From: an uncultured Spirochaetaceae bacterium
Lineage (GTDB): Bacteria > Spirochaetota > Spirochaetia > Sphaerochaetales > Sphaerochaetaceae
Direction of reading: 5' to 3'
DNA length: 9,194 nucleotides
Assembly: GCA_946414625.1 (NCBI GenBank)
Contig: CAMKPI010000055.1
Location: 1-9,194, forward strand
The notes under the pieces were generated by a model. It had not been told where the DNA came from, ran no database searches, and saw only the letters and a list, made by a program, of their open reading frames with translations. The position numbers and the translations under genes are program-made. Each line of letters starts with the position of its first letter. Positions within the stretch are counted from its first letter, which is position 1. Below, piece after piece: positions 1 to 6,011 of the stretch.

Positions 1-35
1 ATTCCTCCGCTCATCCCGACCAAAACCTTGCTCAT
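1..35 (-). CDS. mnmA: tRNA-specific 2-thiouridylase MnmA, N-terminal fragment (runs off the window)
   Basis: Only the first 11 codons plus two bases are present, reading MSKVLVGMSGG followed by AT, which would be Ile if the next base is not G. A beta strand (KVLVGM) leading into an SGG[IV]-type PP-loop is the classic start of MnmA, which uses ATP to activate U34 of tRNA Lys/Glu/Gln for 2-thiolation. The start is well supported: AAGGAG lies 7 bases upstream of the ATG, and a promoter-like pair lies just above it. Other PP-loop ATPases such as QueC, ThiI, TtcA or GuaA share the SGG core, but the very short lead before the loop and the KVLVGMSGG wording fit MnmA best. The rest of the gene lies left of position 1, so this is a recognition from about a dozen residues. 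Confidence 0.72.
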   Translation of the reverse strand, partial: MSKVLVGMSGG

Positions 36-42
36 CAGAGTT

Positions 43-48
43 CTCCTT
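43..48 (-). promoter_or_regulatory. Ribosome binding site of mnmA
   Basis: Read on the minus strand this is AAGGAG, 7 bases before the ATG at 35-33. It is the main evidence that the partial frame at the window edge is a real gene start and not an internal codon. Confidence 0.75.
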
Positions 49-57
49 TTTCTGTCC

Positions 58-86
58 ATTCTACTCAAATTTTTGCGCGCAAACAA
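58..86 (-). promoter_or_regulatory. Candidate sigma70-type promoter of mnmA with a 12-bp palindrome in its spacer
   Basis: On the minus strand TTGTTT (86-81) and TAGAAT (63-58, one mismatch from TATAAT) are separated by 17 bases. Transcription would start near 51, giving a 5' leader of about 16 bases that includes the AAGGAG ribosome binding site. The spacer overlaps a perfect palindrome, TTTGCGCGCAAA (72-83), which could be an operator. The -35 box is weak (TTG matches only), so this is a prediction by pattern. Confidence 0.4.
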
Positions 87-122
87 TCAACACAAAGATC
101 AATTCTTGAAAAAACAAACAAA

Positions 123-497
123 TTAGATACAATCAAGGAGGTGTTCGAATCGCAAATCTTCCTGCTCACAGAGCTTTTTCTTATCTCCTCGGTATGCCTC
201 CTGCATGTTGACAGCCCGGACAACAGACTGCTGTTCCTGATCAATTTCAAGAACTTCGTTTGCAAAAAAAGATCCCGGAGGACAACGTTCCTTGGACTGA
301 ACGTTGCGACGCTTCTTCTGAACATATTCCTGCCTGCAAGCCCGGGTCCTATGCTCCTGGGAGATTTTCTTGTTTGCGTGAACCTGCTTGCCCTCCTGTT
401 CCGCTTCCTCTTGAAATTCCGAACGCCCGAATCCCGCGACGCGATAAGCGATTCAAACACGCTGTGCAACATCACGATAACGATTGCCGTGCTTCAT
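123..497 (-). pseudogene. Possible decayed ORF between the glgC terminator and mnmA, one in-frame TGA
   Basis: One minus-strand frame stays open from about 563 to a TAA at 125-123, apart from a single TGA at 455-453. After the TGA it gives 109 hydrophilic codons rich in Glu, Gln, Lys and Arg, ending in LRFEHLLDCI. Before it, the only ATG (497-495) gives just MKHGNRYRDVAQRV. The minus strand is purine-rich here, as it is in the neighbouring minus-strand genes, which favours this strand as the former sense strand. No in-frame start follows the TGA until far downstream, no good ribosome binding site was found, and I recognise no family. The codon-aligned plus-strand frame from GTG 141 has long Leu/Phe runs, which is what the reverse complement of a charged frame gives, and its AAGGAG abuts the GTG with no spacing. 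I read the stretch as a gene relic, or noncoding sequence that happens to look coding. Confidence 0.27.
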
Positions 498-590
498 TTC
501 ATCTTTCCAGGTCTCGTGCTTCTCTGAAATCGATCCAGGTGATGCAATTTTAACCCGTACGCTTTAAGGCAGAGTCCGGAAAAACCTGTG

Positions 591-624
591 AAAAAACAAT
601 GGCGGCGCGCCTCCGCGCGCCGCC
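591..624 (-). terminator. Rho-independent terminator of glgC
   Basis: A perfect 10-bp GC stem (601-610 with 615-624, arms GGCGGCGCGC and GCGCGCCGCC) closes a 4-base loop. In the minus-strand direction it is followed at once by ATTGTTTTTT. It begins about 22 bases after the glgC stop codon, exactly where a terminator for glgA-glgC should be. The plus direction has no T tract, so it acts one way. An additional 8-bp inverted repeat encloses it at 574-581 and 630-637. Confidence 0.92.
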
Positions 625-646
625 TCAAATTCCGGACCGAATTGCC

Positions 647-1939
647 TCACAGAATCGTACCATTCGGTATTGTCGCATATTTGTTTATCACAATGATTCC
701 ATCATGAATTGAATACGCCTCAGTGTCACAATCCGGACGGGCAATGTCGTCAATTCCGATACGGCAGCCCTCGCCAATCCGGGCATTTGCGTCGACAATT
801 GCCCTTTTCATGATTGTCCCTTTCCCAATACCGATGTTCGGCCGTCCGAGACGCCGGTTCTCTTCTTTCTCCTCCGCCGTCTCATACTTGGTCGATCCCA
901 TCACATAAACTCCGTCAAGCGACGCGCCACTCTCGATGATCGTTCGAGTGCCGACAATCGAATTAACGATATATGCGTTCGTGATAATGGATCCTTCCGC
1001 CGTCAGCGAAGACGAGATATTGCAGAAATTGATCTTGCTTGCCGGCAGAAAGCGGCTTCTGGTGTAGATCTGGGTGGTCGCCGTATCGTTAAAAAAGCGC
1101 GGCATCGTGCTTGCAAGGTCGATGTTCGTCTCGTAGAAAGCCCTAATCGTTCCGATGTCCTCCCAGAAATCGTTGAAGAGATAGCTGGACAGCCTGTAAT
1201 TAGACAGGAGTCCCGGGATTATCTCCTTACCGAAGTCCGTCTCGGTACCTTTCAGCGCGTCTTCCATCACTTTTGCACTGAAAACATATATACCCATGGA
1301 CGCAAGATACTCGTTGGAGGAGTCAGCCTTCACGTTCAGCTCGCTCTCGAGGTACTCAGCGTTCACTTTATACTCGGAAATGTCCATGTCAGGAGCCGGC
1401 TTTTCGTAGAACTTGGTAATCATACCGTCCTTGTCGGTGGCCATAATTCCCAAACCCGTGGCTTCAGCGCGGCTGATGGGCTTCGCGGCAATCGTCAGAT
1501 CAGCCCCCGAGTCGATATGCCTTTGGAGCATCTTCCGGAAGTCCATTCTGTAGAGCTGGTCGCCGGACAGGATAATATAGTGGTCGGCGTTCTGGTCGCG
1601 GAAATGCTTCAGGTTCTTCCGCACAGCGTCCGCCGTGCCCTGGTACCACGATTCAGAGGAATAGGTCTGTTCTGCGGAAAGAATCTCCACAAAGCCGTTC
1701 GAGAACTGATCAAAGTTATATGTGCTGGCAATGTGGTTATGCAGACTTGCCGAGTTGAACTGTGTCAAAAGATAGATCTTCTTGTAGCCGCTGTTGATGC
1801 AGTTTGAAATCGGAATATCCACCAAGCGGAACTTTCCTGCAAGCGGAACAGCAGGCTTGGATCTGTCCTTTGTGAGGGGATAAAGACGGGTGCCTTTTCC
1901 TCCGCCGAGAATGATTGCGAGTACGTTGTCTTTCTTCAT
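647..1939 (-). CDS. glgC: Glucose-1-phosphate adenylyltransferase (ADP-glucose pyrophosphorylase)
   Basis: Makes ADP-glucose from ATP and glucose-1-phosphate, the committed and usually allosterically controlled step of glycogen synthesis. From the ATG chosen here the protein has 430 residues, the usual size for the plant/cyanobacterial-type enzyme. Visible motifs are the nucleotide-binding loop GGGKGTRLYPLT (12-23), the KPAVPLAGK segment (28-36), GTADAVRKN (101-109), the SGDQLYRMDF metal/substrate region (125-134) and FYEKP (177-181, the glucose-1-phosphate Lys region). A C-terminal left-handed beta-helix domain follows (EGSIITNAYIVNSIVG and similar hexad repeats). The start is uncertain: an in-frame GTG at 2014 would add 25 residues (455 aa), but AAGGAG overlaps that GTG with no spacing, and homology begins at MKKDNVLAIILGG. 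The nearest GGGAGG to the ATG lies 21 bases away. The gene follows glgA on the same strand and ends in a strong terminator. Confidence 0.96.
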   Translation of the reverse strand: MKKDNVLAIILGGGKGTRLYPLTKDRSKPAVPLAGKFRLVDIPISNCINSGYKKIYLLTQFNSASLHNHIASTYNFDQFSNGFVEILSAEQTYSSESWYQGTADAVRKNLKHFRDQNADHYIILSGDQLYRMDFRKMLQRHIDSGADLTIAAKPISRAEATGLGIMATDKDGMITKFYEKPAPDMDISEYKVNAEYLESELNVKADSSNEYLASMGIYVFSAKVMEDALKGTETDFGKEIIPGLLSNYRLSSYLFNDFWEDIGTIRAFYETNIDLASTMPRFFNDTATTQIYTRSRFLPASKINFCNISSSLTAEGSIITNAYIVNSIVGTRTIIESGASLDGVYVMGSTKYETAEEKEENRRLGRPNIGIGKGTIMKRAIVDANARIGEGCRIGIDDIARPDCDTEAYSIHDGIIVINKYATIPNGTIL

Positions 1940-2014
1940 TTTGCATACACGAGACGCATCCCTCCCGGTTGCAACATCGTTTTCCTGCCGCAACGCAGTG
2001 TTTTGCGTCTCCAC

Positions 2015-2134
2015 TCCTTTTTATATTATTTTCTATCAAAAATCATAGAAGCCGTGGCTGTTCCAAGGAAACATCTATCCAAATTCCGGAAGCCTGTATT
2101 CATCCGATTCCATCGAACGATGCTCTCTCAGCAC
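2015..2134 (-). other. glgA-glgC spacer with an orphan Shine-Dalgarno sequence
   Basis: No gene, hairpin terminator or convincing promoter is visible here. At the glgC-proximal end the minus strand reads AAAAAGGAG, a strong Shine-Dalgarno sequence that runs straight into the GTG at 2014 with no spacing, and no ATG, GTG or TTG sits 5-10 bases beyond it in any frame. It may have served a start that has since changed, or it may help recruit ribosomes to the glgC ATG 75 bases downstream. Confidence 0.4.
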
Positions 2135-3568
2135 CTACATGCCTGTAAGCCTTTTGTAAATGCTTATATACTTGTCGGCGGATGCTCCCCAAGAGAAGTC
2201 CTGCTTCATTGCGCGGCGAACAATCTCGCTGAAAGAAGCACTTTTGTATATCTCGGTGGCGCGCCATACCTTGGAGTGTATCTCGTTGCCGGAAAGGGCA
2301 TCAAAGACGAGCCCAGTGCCGTGCTCCGGATCCTCATCGATATCCACAACCGTGTCCGCAAGTCCGCCCGTGCGCCGCACAATCGGCAGCGTACCGTATC
2401 GGAGAGAATACAGCTGGTTCAATCCACACGGCTCGTAACGACTTGGCATCAGGAAGAAATCTGCGCCCGCCTCCACCTGATGTGCGGCCTTGTTGCTGAA
2501 CAGTATGTTCACAGACAGGTTGTCGTACTTCGCATCAAGATCCAGAAGGGCTCGCTCAATTGCCTTGTCCCCTGTGCCGATTATCACGAACTGAAGACGT
2601 ATTTCGCGGAGCATCTTCTCCAGGTTCTCCAAGAGAGCGTCGAAGCCTTTCTGGGAAGCAAGTCGACTGATCATAGCGAACAGGGGCACGTCGGCCGCAA
2701 CGGGAAGTCCGAAAGCCGACTGTACCGCAGCCTTCACCCGTGCCTTGCCGCCTATGTCGTCGGACGAAAAATGCGAATCTATCGCCGGATCAGAGGCGGG
2801 GTTCCACTCGTCGGTGTCGATTCCATTCACGATGCCGGCAAGGACATCCCTTCTGTCGCGGAGTATACAATCAAGTCCGCATCCCTGCTCCGCGGTCTGT
2901 ATTTCGCGCGAATACGTGGGACTCACAGTGGTGATGAAGTCGTGCGAAAGGAGTCCCGCCGCCATCATGTTCAGCCTTCCGTCCCAAAAAGCCTCCGCAT
3001 ACGGCTTCGAGCCGGACAGGAGATAGTTGTAGCGCGGAAAGATTCCCTGATAAGCCAGGTTGTGAATTGTGAAGACCGTCTTCACACCCTTGAAGAAGGG
3101 TTTTTCAAAGAAAGATTCGTCCAAATCCCGCATGAACAGGGGCACAAGTCCAGCCGTCCAATCATGAGAATGAATCACATCGGGCTTCCACCCTGTCTTT
3201 TCGCAGAACACCAGGGCCGCCTTGCAGTACAGAGAAAACCTTTCCGCGTTGTCGGCGTATGGAGTAAAGCTTGTGTCTCCGTAAATACCCAGCCTGTCAC
3301 CGAACACAGGGTGATTGATGAAGAAGTACGGCGTTTTGCCTACAGTCTTCCTCGTCACCACAACATGCTCCAAGCGGTCAAACATCGGCACATCGAAAAC
3401 ACACACAACTTCGCCTGCATCGGATAATTTCGTGTTGTATGCAGGAGTGATTATAACGGCGTCCTGTCCCTTCTCGATCAAGGCCGCAGGAAGAGCTCCG
3501 GCGACATCCGCAAGCCCTCCGGACTTGGAAAAAGGCACAGCTTCACAACTTGTCATAAGTATCTTCAT
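2135..3568 (-). CDS. glgA: Glycogen synthase, ADP-glucose type (GT5 family)
   Basis: Transfers glucose from ADP-glucose to the non-reducing end of a growing alpha-1,4-glucan. At 477 residues it has the standard bacterial length and the GT-B layout. The N-terminal domain starts MKILMTSCEAVPFSKSGGLADV, with the K-x-G-G-L ADP-glucose signature at 15-19, and holds HSHDWTAGL (133-141). The C-terminal domain shows SRLASQKGFD (301-310), the catalytic-region motif PSRYEPCGLNQLYSLRYG (375-392, Glu379 the conserved glutamate) and RTGGLADTV (399-407). The ATG starts at the expected N-terminus, but the ribosome binding site is weak (AAGAA at best). It lies upstream of glgC on the same strand with a 195-base gap and no terminator between, so the two are probably cotranscribed. 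The 5' end faces cstA across a divergent control region. Confidence 0.97.
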   Translation of the reverse strand: MKILMTSCEAVPFSKSGGLADVAGALPAALIEKGQDAVIITPAYNTKLSDAGEVVCVFDVPMFDRLEHVVVTRKTVGKTPYFFINHPVFGDRLGIYGDTSFTPYADNAERFSLYCKAALVFCEKTGWKPDVIHSHDWTAGLVPLFMRDLDESFFEKPFFKGVKTVFTIHNLAYQGIFPRYNYLLSGSKPYAEAFWDGRLNMMAAGLLSHDFITTVSPTYSREIQTAEQGCGLDCILRDRRDVLAGIVNGIDTDEWNPASDPAIDSHFSSDDIGGKARVKAAVQSAFGLPVAADVPLFAMISRLASQKGFDALLENLEKMLREIRLQFVIIGTGDKAIERALLDLDAKYDNLSVNILFSNKAAHQVEAGADFFLMPSRYEPCGLNQLYSLRYGTLPIVRRTGGLADTVVDIDEDPEHGTGLVFDALSGNEIHSKVWRATEIYKSASFSEIVRRAMKQDFSWGASADKYISIYKRLTGM

Positions 3569-3617
3569 CAGTTCTTATTCAACCACAGAACCGGAGGGAA
3601 ATAAAGAAAAATTTTTT

Positions 3618-3645
3618 ATTTTTCCAGAACCGCACATTTTGTCAG
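3618..3645 (-). promoter_or_regulatory. Candidate promoter of glgA-glgC
   Basis: On the minus strand CTGACA (3645-3640, one mismatch from TTGACA) and AAAAAT (3623-3618) are separated by 16 bases. Initiation near 3611 would give a leader of about 43 bases before the glgA ATG. The -10 lies in an A/T-rich imperfect palindrome (about 3597-3625) that could also be a binding site. It matches at pattern level only; the -10 box is four of six. Confidence 0.35.
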
Positions 3646-3671
3646 AAACACGGCAGGGGTGAATACGGGCG

Positions 3672-3762
3672 GCCCATCTGCATACAGGCGCGAGCTTTTT
3701 CGGGGAGTGCAACCGTTTATCGTCGCGATGTATGCACAGCCCATCTGCTTACAGGCGAGAGC
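3672..3762 (+). repeat. Imperfect 24-bp direct repeat pair in the glgA-cstA intergenic region
   Basis: Two 24-base copies, 3672-3695 and 3739-3762, match at 22 of 24 positions and start 67 bases apart. Both open with GCCCATCTGC and share ACAGGCG and GAGC; the differences are A/T and C/A. In their own frames both read PSAYRRE, so the repeat could be the duplicated end of a coding relic, a pair of regulator sites, or part of a dispersed repeat. The sequence between the copies is not repeated. Confidence 0.7.
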
Positions 3763-3893
3763 AATTTCACCCAAGGCTTACGGAGGCCCACGTCGGAACA
3801 ATTCTCGTCGTGCTTTGCGGCAAGTTGAGGGCAGGACGCGCCAGCATCACCTCCGACCTTGGTTTCGGCGGCAGGTCGGCATCTCGTCCGTAA
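3732..3893 (+). CDS. Possible small ORF of 53 codons, no family recognised
   Basis: An ATG at 3732 opens a frame of 53 residues (MHSPSAYRREQFHPRLTE at the start, GRASITSDLGFGGRSASRP at the end) closing with TAA. For it: a mixed amino-acid composition with a short hydrophobic patch (VGTILVVLCGKL, residues 20-31) and codons that often end in G or C, as in the neighbouring genes. Against it: no Shine-Dalgarno before the ATG, a basic Arg/Ser-rich tail typical of chance frames, and its position in a control region containing a repeat. A relic or a piece of a multicopy element is as likely as a live gene. It overlaps the second repeat copy and ends 97 bases before cstA. Confidence 0.25.
   Translation: MHSPSAYRREQFHPRLTEAHVGTILVVLCGKLRAGRASITSDLGFGGRSASRP
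3853..3879 (+). other. Inverted repeat (7-bp arms) upstream of cstA
   Basis: CCGACCT (3853-3859) and AGGTCGG (3873-3879) are perfect inverted copies around a 13-base GC-rich loop. The element lies about 50 bases upstream of the predicted cstA -35 box. It has no T tract in either direction, so a terminator is unlikely. A regulator site, or RNA structure within a leader or small RNA, is possible. Confidence 0.4.
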
Positions 3894-3930
3894 AGGCTCA
3901 CTCACACGGATAAAAAAACAGCCCTGCTTG

Positions 3931-3959
3931 TTGTTGTCCGACCCAGATTGTGGTATTTT
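3931..3959 (+). promoter_or_regulatory. Candidate sigma70-type promoter of cstA
   Basis: TTGTTG (3931-3936) and TATTTT (3954-3959) are exactly 17 bases apart, giving a start near 3966 and a leader of about 25 bases carrying the cstA ribosome binding site. Spacing and position fit well, but both boxes match only four of six bases. Confidence 0.45.
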
Positions 3960-3990
3960 ATTGTTGCATCTATAGCTGGAGGAATAGATC

Positions 3991-5415
3991 ATGGTTTCTC
4001 TACTTTTGTCTTTCGCCGCCCTTATCGTGGCCTACCACACGTTCTCGAAAAAGGTGGAAAAAATTTTCGGACCGGACGACAGGAAAACGCCCGCTTACAG
4101 GCTCGGAGACGGAGTGGATTTCGTCCCGATGAAACAAGGGAAGGCTTTTCTTGTTGAACTGCTCAACATTGCCGGAACCGGACCGATTTTCGGCGCACTG
4201 ATGGGTGCATGCTTCGGACCGGTGGTATTCCTGTGGATCGCCCTCGGTGCAATATTCGCCGGAGGCATTCATGATTACATGGTGGGCATGGTGAGCGAGA
4301 GGTGCGACGGAGAGTCCATCGCGGAGCTGTCAGGGCTTTATCTGAACAAAACCGCAAAACAGGTGATGAGGGTTTTCTCCGTGATTCTTCTCGTCCTCAC
4401 AGGAACGGTTTTCGTAACAAGCCCCGCCGCCCTCATAGATCAGCTCACTCCGCTCGAAAACGACGAACTCCTATGGATCGGCGTCATACTCTTCTATTAC
4501 ATTCTTGCCACGCTTCTACCGATTGACAAAATCATAGGAAGACTTTATCCGGTCTTCGGCGTGGTGCTCCTTCTGATGGCGGCTCTTATCTGCGGAGGGC
4601 TGTTTGTAAGAGGCTACACGATTCCCGAGATAACGCTGCGCAACCTCCACCCGGGCAAACTGCCGGTGTGGCCATTTATGTTCGTCACAGTTGCCTGCGG
4701 AGCGATTTCGGGCTTCCACGCAACCCAGTCACCGATGATTTCAAAATGTCTGGAAACTGAGACTGACGGCAGGAGAGTGTTCTACGGCGCGATGCTGAAG
4801 GAATCAATGATAGCCCTTATCTGGGCGGCCGCTGGCGTGACTTTCTACGGCACAACAAGAGGACTCTCCGACGCGCTCACACGGATGGGTCAGTCCGGCG
4901 TGGTATATGAGATATCCTTTGGAATCCTCGGCGCGGCAGGAGGCGTTCTTGCGATAATAGGCGTCATTGCATGTCCCATCACATCAGGCGACACGGCATT
5001 CCGCAGCGCAAGGCTGATACTGGCGGAAATCACGGGACTCGATCAAAGATCTATGAAAAACCGGATGATTATCACGATCCCGCTTCTTCTTGTGGCGGCA
5101 GCCCTCACACGGCTTGATTTCAACGTGCTTTGGAGATATTTCTCCTGGAGTAACCAGACTCTCGCCATGATAAGCCTGTGGGTTGTGACAAGCTATCTGA
5201 TTCAAAAGAAAATGAAAAAATGGGAAAGCCTCTTGTCCGCAATTCCTGCAACATTCATGTCAGCCGTCTCGGTCACGTACATACTCATGGCACCGGAGGG
5301 ACTCAGACTCTCACGCAGTATCGCATACCCTGTGGGAATCATTTTTGCCGCGGCATGCTTCTACTACTACATTTCCGAATGCAGAAAAGCGATAAAACAA
5401 GCGATTTCAGGATAA
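3991..5415 (+). CDS. cstA: CstA-family carbon-starvation transporter (peptide/pyruvate uptake)
   Basis: An inner-membrane carrier of the CstA family; characterised E. coli relatives (CstA, BtsT) take up pyruvate and have been linked to peptide use. Signature motifs are PAYRLGDGVDFVP (34-46), NIAGTGPIFGALMG (59-72), GGIHDYMVGM (91-100), SGFHATQSP (240-248), PITSGDTAFRSAR (329-341) and WRYFSWSNQTLA (381-392). About a dozen hydrophobic segments run from residue 1 to about 465. At 474 residues it is the short form common in anaerobes and lacks the long C-terminal part of the roughly 700-residue E. coli proteins. GGAGG lies 8 bases before the ATG, so the start is firm. It is transcribed away from glgA and toward coaD, with no operon partner in the window. 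The exact substrate cannot be read from sequence, and the gene symbol is given at family level. Confidence 0.92.
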   Translation: MVSLLLSFAALIVAYHTFSKKVEKIFGPDDRKTPAYRLGDGVDFVPMKQGKAFLVELLNIAGTGPIFGALMGACFGPVVFLWIALGAIFAGGIHDYMVGMVSERCDGESIAELSGLYLNKTAKQVMRVFSVILLVLTGTVFVTSPAALIDQLTPLENDELLWIGVILFYYILATLLPIDKIIGRLYPVFGVVLLLMAALICGGLFVRGYTIPEITLRNLHPGKLPVWPFMFVTVACGAISGFHATQSPMISKCLETETDGRRVFYGAMLKESMIALIWAAAGVTFYGTTRGLSDALTRMGQSGVVYEISFGILGAAGGVLAIIGVIACPITSGDTAFRSARLILAEITGLDQRSMKNRMIITIPLLLVAAALTRLDFNVLWRYFSWSNQTLAMISLWVVTSYLIQKKMKKWESLLSAIPATFMSAVSVTYILMAPEGLRLSRSIAYPVGIIFAAACFYYYISECRKAIKQAISG

Positions 5416-5448
5416 ATTCCGGCTTGATTTCAGGTCCTGCGTATCTTC

Positions 5449-5491
5449 AGGCTTCAAACGGACAGAAACGTCCGGGAACATTCAGAAGCCT
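5449..5491. terminator. Nested inverted repeats at the cstA/coaD convergent junction, possible two-way terminator
   Basis: An outer 7-bp stem, AGGCTTC (5449-5455) with GAAGCCT (5485-5491), encloses an inner 5-bp stem, CGGAC (5459-5463) with GTCCG (5470-5474). It lies in the 75-base gap between the ends of two converging genes, where a shared terminator would be expected. Neither side has a T tract, so if it ends transcription it does so weakly or with Rho. Confidence 0.35.
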
Positions 5492-5997
5492 CACTCCTGA
5501 TTCCGCATCTCACTAACCCTCTGCTTCAGTGCCTTAGAGACGATCTCAGGAAGCATGCCCTTGATTTCGTCACCGTAGAAAGCCACTTCCTTCACCATTG
5601 AACTGCGAAGCAGGAAGTATTTCGGATTAGTCGGCAAGAACACCACCTCGATCTCCGGACACAGCTGCCGGTTTGTCTCGGCAATCTCGAACTCATAGGC
5701 AAAATCGGTCAGAGCGCGGACACCCCGGACTATCACACCCACACCATGCTTTCTGGCAAAATCCACGGTGAGCCCGCCCCAGGACAGCACCTCGACGTTC
5801 GGCATATCAGCCACAAGGGCTTCCAATAGTCCTACCCGCTCGGCGGCCGTGAACATCGCCTTTTTTGAGCTGTTGTCCGCAACCACGACGTAAACTTTGT
5901 CGTACAATGCGTTGGAACGCCTGATAATGTCTATATGACCATTCGTCGGAGGGTCGAAAGACCCGGGGAACATCGCAATACGGCTATTCATATCCAT
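5491..5997 (-). CDS. coaD: Phosphopantetheine adenylyltransferase (PPAT)
   Basis: Transfers AMP from ATP to 4'-phosphopantetheine, giving dephospho-CoA, the penultimate step of CoA synthesis in the cytoplasm. The protein has 168 residues, close to the family's usual 160-165. The nucleotidyltransferase signature is PGSFDPPTNGHID (11-23), with Thr18 and His21 of the T-x-G-H motif. VRGVRALTDFAYEFEIAETNRQL (starting at 90) carries the conserved RG-R residues, and SSMVKEVAFYG (132-142) is the C-terminal ATP-binding motif. The start was set at 5997 because AGGAG sits 6 bases before it; an in-frame ATG at 6015 overlaps the upstream stop codon but has no properly spaced ribosome binding site. It follows the small Cys/His protein gene by 14 bases, so the two should be cotranscribed. 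Confidence 0.96.
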   Translation of the reverse strand: MDMNSRIAMFPGSFDPPTNGHIDIIRRSNALYDKVYVVVADNSSKKAMFTAAERVGLLEALVADMPNVEVLSWGGLTVDFARKHGVGVIVRGVRALTDFAYEFEIAETNRQLCPEIEVVFLPTNPKYFLLRSSMVKEVAFYGDEIKGMLPEIVSKALKQRVSEMRNQE

Positions 5998-6003
5998 GAA
6001 GAT

Positions 6004-6008
6004 CTCCT
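6004..6008 (-). promoter_or_regulatory. Ribosome binding site that decides the coaD start
   Basis: AGGAG on the minus strand lies 6 bases before the ATG at 5997-5995. The alternative upstream ATG (6015-6013) would place this site inside the coding sequence, so the shorter protein is preferred. Confidence 0.75.
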
Positions 6009-6011
6009 GAG

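Noticed and set aside
141..527. Plus-strand frame of 128 codons from GTG 141, very hydrophobic
   Set aside because: It is codon-aligned with the charged minus-strand frame, so its Leu/Phe runs are the expected mirror of Glu/Lys/Gln codons. AAGGAG abuts the GTG with no spacing, and the strand is pyrimidine-rich.
260..553. Plus-strand Pro/Cys/Arg-rich frame
   Set aside because: No ribosome binding site, a composition typical of a shadow frame, and overlap with a better candidate on the other strand.
1936..1959. Seven-codon leader frame (MRLVYAK) overlapping the glgC start
   Set aside because: Its GGGAGG is only 1 base from its ATG, too close to work well. It is kept only as a note under the glgC start question, not annotated as a gene.
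2141..2150. GCTTACAGGC, part of the intergenic repeat, recurs inside glgA (minus strand) and near 4093 in cstA
   Set aside because: Both extra copies encode normal family residues and the match does not extend beyond the core, so I treat it as coincidence.
2003..3427. Long open frame (474 codons) on the plus strand
   Set aside because: It lies antisense to glgA, whose motifs are unmistakable; long antisense frames are common in GC-balanced genes.
3659..3913. Plus-strand 84-codon frame covering both repeat copies
   Set aside because: No Shine-Dalgarno and an Arg-rich shadow-like composition. The 53-codon frame within it looks more protein-like, and even that is doubtful.
5403..5434. GATTTCAGG occurring twice at the end of cstA
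   Set aside because: A 9-base repeat, one copy of which is the cstA C-terminal codons; no further structure.
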